A stretch of DNA of 64,000 bases. It comes from Siphonodentalium dalli (lineage: Eukaryota; Mollusca; Scaphopoda; Gadilida; Siphonodentaliidae). The stretch covers positions 161,713,465 through 161,777,464 of the forward strand of contig CP136068.1 of the NCBI GenBank assembly GCA_032622095.1. Reading direction: 5' to 3'. The first letter of the stretch is position 1. Each line of letters begins with the position of its first letter. Under the pieces are notes generated by a model. It searched no databases. It saw only the letters and a list, made by a program, of their open reading frames with translations, and was not told the origin of the DNA. This document shows, in pieces, positions 57,856 through 64,000 of the stretch. The translations under genes and the position numbers were made by a program.

Positions 57856-58306
57856 TTTATTAACACACCTTAACTACCAATAGACAAACCAAACTTACAT
57901 CACAGAAGCTTAGTGATAAGTTATAAATACAATTGGGAGCTTCCGGTGAATAGATGTATTTGTTAAAGGCACGTGCGGCCTTAATTGTCGAAAATATTCA
58001 TATTTGTTCCAAACACCGTAAACAGAAAAACATTAAAACGCATACAGTTTCGTTCATATATACCATGACCATCGCGTAAACAGCATGTTATCATAAATAC
58101 CTACTATATTTTACCTAAGAAAGAGCCTGATTGGGTTTCATAGGACAGCACAATGCTACTGGCTAATTACACACAAATGGCACAAACGCTCTTTATTAGT
58201 TCCATATCAGGAATTCACCAACAAAGAACGCTCTTTATGTTTACCATCATAATATAAACAAACACCAGAAAAGTAACTTTTTATGCTTTTGTTTACATAA
58301 CAATGG

Positions 58307-58808
58307 TTAAAGGTACGGTTGGCCTTGGCGGTGGGTATCCTGTGAAAATATTTCCACCCGTCAAAAACCGCCACAAACAGAAAGAACATCAAAATGTAGA
58401 CAGACTTTGTCCGTATATAAATAAGAAATATCGCATAAACAGTATGTTATTCTCATATGTTTAACCATTGTTATGTAAACAAAAGCATAAAAAGTTACTT
58501 TTCTGGTGTTTGTTTATATTATGATGGTAAACATAAAGAGCGTTCTTTGTTGGTGAATTCCTGATATGGAACTAATAAAGAGCGTTTGTGCCATTTGTGT
58601 GTAATTAGCCAGTAGCATTGTGCTGTCCTATGAAACCCAATCAGGCTCTTTCTTAGGTAAAATATAGTAGGTATTTATGATAACATGCTGTTTACGCGAT
58701 GGTCATGGTATATATGAACGAAACTGTATGCGTTTTAATGTTTTTCTGTTTACGGTGTTTGGAACAAATATGAATATTTTCGACAATTAAGGCCGCACGT
58801 GCCTTTAA
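58307..58808 (-). mobile_element. TTAAAGGYACG element (inner copy, complete)
   Basis: TTAA at 58307-58310 and 58805-58808 flank a complete inverted copy of the outer element. The junction present in it (CATATGTTTAACCATTG) is exactly the site at which it interrupts the outer copy, proving nested insertion. Arms 57963-58311 and 58460-58808 match over 349 bp with no difference that I could find. Confidence 0.82.
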
Positions 58809-58833
58809 ACATATGAGAATAACATACTGTTTA

Positions 58834-59386
58834 CAGGGGGGGGGTTGGAAAAAAATTTCAGGCACGTATGGCATTTTTTCCCTTTCGATCATTTTTTGTA
58901 CCCACCCACCCCCACCGCCAATTTTTTTTCCTTTTTCGGCAGTTTTTTCCGACCATTTTTTGACACCCACCCCCCCTTTTAACACTAAAACAGAGATTTG
59001 CGGGGGGAAATTCACTGTAAACAGCTGTATATGAATTTCTGTGCATACTATTTATCATGGATGTTAACATGGACATGTAAATAGGAATGAGTAATTTTGA
59101 GGTCATTCGGCCAAAAAAACATGGCTGCCAGCGGCCATCTTGGATTTCAAAATTTGCAACAAAATACAACACGATAACTGCCTGCAGTCAGTTTACCAGT
59201 TAGAATTACATTATTTCTCTCATTCAAACTGATTCAAAGTGGTTTTGAAGCCCAACTCATTGCCAAAACACTAAAAACAAGCAGGAATTTTTTTTTTTAG
59301 TTGCGGAAAAAATTGCTTGTTGGTGGCTTTGACCACCCACCCACCCCGGCATACGTGCCGGAAGAAATTTTTTCACCCCCCCCCTG
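58834..59386. mobile_element. CAGGGG-ended element with 7-bp TSD
   Basis: CTGTTTA is duplicated at 58827-58833 and 59387-59393. Ends are CAGGGGGGGGG...GAAAAA, both followed inward by a GGCACGTATG block, so the terminal repeats are about 35 bp. The interior has the GCTGCCAGCGGCCATCTTGG phrase and homopolymer runs, and no transposase. Confidence 0.75.
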
Positions 59387-59640
59387 CTGTTTATGCGATA
59401 TTTCTTATTTATATACGGACAAAGTCTGTCTACATTTTGATGTTCTTTCTGTTTGTGGCGGTTTTTGACGGGTGAAAATATTTTCACAGGATACCCACCG
59501 CCAAGGCCAACCGTACCTTTAAACACCTAAACTCTCAATCGTATGTTTATTTATTATTTTATTCCCCGAACACTATATATGCCACTTGTTAGGGAGAGAT
59601 CCACTAAATTATATTCTGAGATATTCTTCTTTGTTTTCAG

Positions 59641-59960
59641 ACTATACTTTGAACAACCGGGTGATGTTCTTCGAGTTCACCACAAAATCACTGTCAGGTT
59701 TTGACATAAGGCGCGTTTACCTCAAATTCTACGTGGAACAAAGAGCAAAGAAGCGACAAACACTAAGACTACAGTTGTTCTCAGCTAACGCCAAGGGTAA
59801 AAATAGAAGATTTCTGTCATTAACAAGATTTGACGTTATCAGCTCCAGCGGCTGGTACGAAATTCCACTTCCCATTCTTAAATTCAGTGATCTTCTCAAA
59901 GCGAACAAGGGGAAGTTCTACTTATTTCTGAAATGCTGTGGATGTAACATTCGAACTTGA
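59641..59960 (+). CDS. Exon resembling a TGF-beta-family propeptide
   Basis: A TTGTTTTCAG acceptor ends at 59640 and the frame is open from there to TGA at 59958-59960. Residues read DYTLNNRVMFFEFTT, DIRRVYLKFYVEQRAKKRQTLRLQ, FDVISSSGWYEIPL and KFYLFLKCCGC. The beta-strand pattern followed by an SSSGW block and an LxLxCCxC end resembles the second half of activin/inhibin-type propeptides. If the TGA is ignored the same frame continues into a very basic stretch (RRRQQKGKRSRRK) like a furin site, so either the TGA is a mutation or an undetected splice joins them. No mature cystine-knot domain is in view. Family assignment is by pattern only. Confidence 0.45.
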
Positions 59961-60316
59961 GTTGGTTTTCCCGTTGAGGGTCAGAGAAGGATGCGGCACA
60001 CGAGGAGGCGACAACAGAAAGGAAAACGGAGTAGAAGGAAGGGAAAAGGTCAAATACTAAAAGAAATGCGACCTAAACTTGAGATTGAAATTCGACATGG
60101 TGACACGTGACTTTGTGTATTGACATAAAGTCATGTGATTTCCACGTGACTATACCATGACGTATTCTACCAGGTGATGTCCTTTACGACGAGAGGTATC
60201 TTTTCTCGTGAATTATCGTGATCACAGTCACGTATATTACCTGGGCGTGTTATATACTTATTTTGTTTTCAAACTTTTCAGTTATAACCTTAATCGAGAA
60301 AAAGGTTATTTTTTAA
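59961..60316. other. 3' flank of the TGF-beta-like exon
   Basis: Contains the basic in-frame continuation to a stop at about 60108-60110 and then AT-rich sequence with GTCACGTG-type repeats. No polyadenylation signal was seen within it. Confidence 0.35.
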
Positions 60317-60716
60317 TTAACCCTTTACCCAACAGAAGGGCCCTGTGCCAATGCATTCTCTTATATATGCGAGTCGACCATAGGTCGCCTCGCATATATA
60401 AGAGAATGCATTGGCTTAACACATTACAAATTATAAAATTGTTAAAGAATGTAAGAAAAAATGGTAAAAAGTGTTAAAAAAAGATTACTTTTAGGCCAAT
60501 GCATTCTCTTATATATGCGAGGCGACCTATGGTCGACTCGCGTATATAAGAGAATGCATTGGCACAGGGTATAACTGTAACTATCACAATGTGGTCAAGG
60601 AGCCGGTTCCAATGATATCCATATTTGTATGGTTCTATTGAGACAGACCGAAGATAAGTTGGGCTGTTGAAGCTTTATTTGGCCGGTTTTGGCCGGTTTG
60701 TTGGGTAAAGGGTTAA
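60317..60716 (+). mobile_element. piggyBac-type MITE with twin hairpins, copy 5
   Basis: TTAA at 60317-60320 and 60713-60716, CCCTTTACCCAACA ends, hairpins at 60348-60414 and 60496-60562. One substitution in the second hairpin (CGCGTATATAAG) and a few in the spacer distinguish it from the other copies. Confidence 0.88.
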
Positions 60717-60775
60717 GACCCGGGCCAGATTATCAGGGACGCGGCCACCAAGCTGCAAGACATATTCCAGTCCTT

Positions 60776-61062
60776 TCGCTTCGCTGGTCTGACAGACAGA
60801 GTTCAATCCCCTCACTACGCTGGTCTGACAGGCAGAGTTCAATCCCCTCACTACGCTAGTCTGACAGACAGAGTTCAAACCCCTCCCTACGCTGGTCTGA
60901 GACAGTTCAGTCCCCTAGATACGCTGGTCTGAGACAGTTCAGTCCCCTCACTACGCTGGTCTGAGACAGTTCAGTCCCCTAGCTACGCTGATCTGAGACA
61001 GTTCAGCCCCCTAGATACGCTGGTCTGAGACAGTTCTGTCCACTAGCTACGCTGGTCTAACC
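60776..61062 (+). repeat. 31-36-bp minisatellite
   Basis: About nine units built on CGCTGGTCTGAGACAGTTCA and GTCCCCTAGCTA; the first three units carry an extra GACAGACAGAG segment. Confidence 0.9.
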
Positions 61063-62755
61063 GCTGCCATCATGTATTTTTCGTAATTAAATCGGATATT
61101 TGTTTTGTAAGAGTTTTGTCGGTTGCAATTATTCTGGCTTCATCTATCCATTTTCCAAATGAATATGGACAGTTCGGTTTCTCAGAATAATGCAGAATGA
61201 ATTGTAACCGACAATTAAAAACATGAGTGATCTCTCATCATGTATACGAGATGGCAGTGTTCAGTCCAGCGCACCAGGAGGCGGAATCATGCCTTGCAGT
61301 TTGTGTCGCCAAGCGGAGTGGCACACATAGTGCACGTGGTAATTGGGATATCATCTCGGATGTCATCTGGCATGTCACTTTGGGAGAGGAAGATCTTTGT
61401 AAGTTTGGATTTATAGGCATATTAACAAACCGAACACCGGTGGGCCCATGGTGCCCACATTTACATCTTAGACAGTGACAGTGACTGCGCTTTGTGATCT
61501 TAAAGTGATGCGAAACACTCCTGTAGGTTGATAAAATAGACATTGAGAATAATCTTGCTCAAAGTATGAATTTTTTTTACGAATATTAATCTAAATTGAT
61601 AACACACACTGTCATTCTTATATATTAATTAATGCAATGACTACCGATGGCTAAATCATTTGTGTTGTTTATCGCCGGTAGTTACCTTGAATCGAGATGT
61701 AAATATTTACAATTGAGCGTAGTTCTGAACGTTTTATATGGCGTGGTATGGTCGATTTCTTTGAAATTTTCGGCGATTGTAGAATGCTACACTCCTTAGG
61801 TTGACATACATGTAGTGCCTGAGTGATAACTTATCAATTTCACTCACCCGAACAAGCCAATAATATGTCTTTACTATTGTGACACGCAAAATTTCAAGGA
61901 TAATCGGTTAATATCACATTTTCCAAGGGCCGCGATGGGGAAATTTACAACCCTGCGATGGGGACATTTACAACTTTAATACCTTTTTCTAATTAAATTT
62001 AACGATTAATATGAATAAGGTGTATGCTTTATTTCGTGCCCCATATATTTATGACTAAATTTACAGGAGACTACCCGTCTACATGTATATATAATCACTG
62101 TCGTGAGCACCACCCCACGTTATGATATATAATATAAATATCCAACATCATTACATAATAGCGCCCGCTCTCCCGCGGCGAAGCCGCGGAAGCGAAGCGA
62201 CCAGGGTATACGTATGCGAATATGAGATATACTAATCGACTTTTTCGGCCAATCTAAACATAGATAAAATTACTTATAATAGGATAATTTATTCATAACT
62301 GAAGGGTCAGCGGGGTTCACAAAATTATTTTTGGCGACGGCCGCCATTTTGTATCGATTAGTTCCACCTCGCTACAGCAACAATTAGTGTGATTGATCAA
62401 GTGCCCAAGTGCAAATACAATTGCAAATATAAATATATTTTTTCGGCATATGTCAATTATACTCAATTATATAGGCATACCATGCTTCAAAGGCCAAAAA
62501 AATTACGATTGTAAATAAAACGAAACCATTATAAAAAAAAACGTAGAATTGCATAAAAAAAATTGTTTACATTTTTTATAAAATTATTAAAAATATTTGG
62601 CCCCAAAGCCATTTCTCTATATCCAAATTAACATTTAGAGTTTGACTTCGATTTTCTAACGGTATTCTCTCCTAAAAGTTTGATGGAACATTCCCAAAGT
62701 TAAAAGCCAACAAACCGAACCTATTATCTCGATTTTTAAATCAGAATAAATAATA
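61063..62755. other. No gene that can be supported
   Basis: An 83-codon frame at 61227-61478 contains a GTAAGT that could be a donor, but none of the frames around it shows a family motif. A GC hairpin (CCGCGGCGAAGCCGCGG) is at 62172-62188 in otherwise AT-rich DNA. Confidence 0.4.
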
Positions 62756-62759
62756 TTGC

Positions 62760-63225
62760 AGAAAATGGAACGAACGAAAGGTACCGGCTCGTAACATGAG
62801 GGAGGCAAATATAGTTCCAGTAATCTATGCATTTTTGGGTCATTAGATTCACTAGTTTCATAAGACCAAACAGTTATATGATTATAATAATTTAAAATGG
62901 ATGTAATTTATTTGCATTTTCTACATTTCTATTTACAATGAGCGAATGAGGTTCAAATTTAGAATTTTAGATCAGTACGCACAAATAAGACAGAAAACAG
63001 AATCAACGAACGGCACCTGCTCGTCACATTGGATAGGAAAATGTAGTACCCAGTATTGTAGGTATTTGGGTCATTAGATTCACTATTTGCATAAAACAAA
63101 ATAATTATATGTTTATAATTATCGGCAATGGATGTAATTTCTTTGCATATCCTGCATTTCTATTTACAGCAAGCGAATAAGGTTCAAATTTTGAATTTTA
63201 GATCACTGCGCATAAATAAAAAGGT
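62760..63225 (+). repeat. Two diverged tandem units of about 235 bp
   Basis: Shared ordered blocks, e.g. GGGTCATTAGATTCACTA, ATGGATGTAATTT, TTTCTATTTACA and GAATTTTAGATCA, occur at about 62838/63069, 62899/63128, 62928/63158 and 62962/63195. No coding. Confidence 0.75.
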
Positions 63226-63374
63226 CCGAACAGAAAATAAAAATTCATGAATGAATGCGCCATATATGGGCATACGCTATGACCATAAGTGGAATCTCTC
63301 GTGCGTTGACGTGTTACGTCACGTAGTTTCGTCGGCTAATTCCTTCGAGTTCGACGAGGCCCCCAGAGCCAAAC

Positions 63375-63427
63375 TATCTATCTATCTATCAAACAACAAC
63401 AACTATCTATGATCTATCTATCTATCT
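63375..63427. repeat. (CTAT)n microsatellite
   Basis: Two runs of CTAT/ATCT units separated by CAAACAACAACAA. Confidence 0.85.
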
Positions 63428-64000
63428 GTTTATTCCAATCGAAGTTTGTGAGTATCTTTTACAGCAAAATCTTATCAAATTATGTAATTATGAGTTTCCA
63501 AAAATTAGATAATTCGAAGTTTGAATTAATCGCAGTATTCCCACGAACAGTGAAACACAAATTTCAATGCCTACCTCGAAATGCAGCCCTCTTAAATTTA
63601 ATTCAGATTGTTTGTTTGGCTTCGGCAATCCGCTACGGCAACAGTATGCCGTGGCCCAGTTTGCTTCAGCAAATAGCTTCGGCAATGCTTATTGCCGTAG
63701 CCAATTATGAAGGCTGGAAATGTGAACATGTGCGTTGTTGATTATTGTGCTTGGGGACCCAGGCGGGACAACTAAACTATTATTGACCGTACCTTGAATT
63801 TGAAAATTATCTCCATATTGGAGGGGGGGGGGGGTATGTGTTCGTGTTTATCCTCCATGCATGTAAGATGGCTCAAATGAATGGTGTTCTCAATAATGTC
63901 GCTATTTGACACGCTCTTTCTTATTGTTTTTTTCGGGAGATGGACTGTGTCGATTTCATTTTGTCAATATTAATAAAAATAAGTTAGATATATAGCCTGT
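63428..64000. other. Right edge, no supported gene
   Basis: Contains a TTGCCGTAGCC / CTACGGCAA imperfect palindrome at 63600-63705 and a 12-G tract at 63823-63834. The 110-codon frame at 63409-63741 starts within the microsatellite and has no motif. Confidence 0.4.

Larger units (their letters stand above)
57963..59522. mobile_element. TTAAAGGYACG element (outer copy), split by two insertions
   Basis: The outer element starts TTAA, AGGCACGTGCGGCC at 57963 and ends GGCCAACCGTACCT, TTAA at 59522. It is interrupted at a TTAA (58307) by a second copy of itself in opposite orientation, and at 58834 by a CAGGGG-ended element. Removing both leaves a unit of about 500 bp. Older copies are at 11189-11490 and 15722-15912. 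Confidence 0.75.

Noticed and set aside
61227-61478. Possible exon with a GTAAGT donor
   Set aside because: No frame shows a recognisable domain and no acceptor stands out; a lone GTAAGT is common by chance.

Overview
The window is animal nuclear DNA, most likely from a mollusc, probably a bivalve. Support for this: spliced genes with very large introns, AT-rich intergenic DNA, frequent ACATGTA words, many full-length palindromic MITEs, elements with hairpin-(TCCG)n-tandem-core architecture like those known from bivalves, and CR1/L2-type and Ty3/gypsy retroelements. The species assignment is inference. There is no sign of bacterial genes, operons or CRISPR arrays.

Host coding DNA is sparse. 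The one host gene identified with confidence is ABITRAM (FAM206A/Simiate). Its last two coding exons lie at 4812-4958 and 15961-16086 (+), joined in phase 0 across an intron of about 11 kb that is packed with transposons. Earlier exons are presumably left of the window. A FLYWCH zinc-finger exon (3790-4071, -) and an exon resembling a TGF-beta-family propeptide (59641-59957, +) are less certain. Everything else that codes is mobile-element debris.

Layout. 1-4.8 kb: dispersed repeats, two mariner-type foldback MITEs, the FLYWCH exon. 4.8-16.6 kb: the ABITRAM 3' part, with its terminal intron holding twin-hairpin piggyBac-type MITEs, a tRNA-derived SINE, a 1.29-kb complete foldback with 5-bp TSD, and hairpin/tandem-core elements, one interrupted by a hAT element with a perfect 8-bp TSD. 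16.6-24.6 kb: more MITEs, two hairpin/tandem-core elements, TTAA foldbacks and mostly unannotatable AT-rich DNA. 24.1-42.6 kb: a non-LTR fragment, then a broken Ty3/gypsy element (-) cut open by a 3.2-kb repeat unit present twice in tandem between protease and reverse transcriptase and a third time before gag; the third copy carries a nearly complete APE-type LINE and a Helentron-like insertion. 42.6-47.4 kb: microsatellites, LINE tails and foldbacks. 47.4-56.6 kb: overlapping fragments of at least five LINEs in both orientations, with a TTAA element full of GCAAC motifs. 56.6-60.7 kb: a TA-flanked foldback, a TTAA MITE that has inserted into a copy of itself, the TGF-beta-like exon and the last piggyBac-type MITE. 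60.7-64 kb: a minisatellite and low-complexity DNA.

The most interesting signals are: the 67-bp hairpin module, present as mutually inverted twins in one piggyBac-type MITE family and shared with a second family; the duplicated splice sites and minisatellite-encoded C-terminus of ABITRAM; the tandem 3.2-kb units splitting the gypsy element; and the nested self-insertion at 58 kb. All calls are from reading the sequence; no database search was run.
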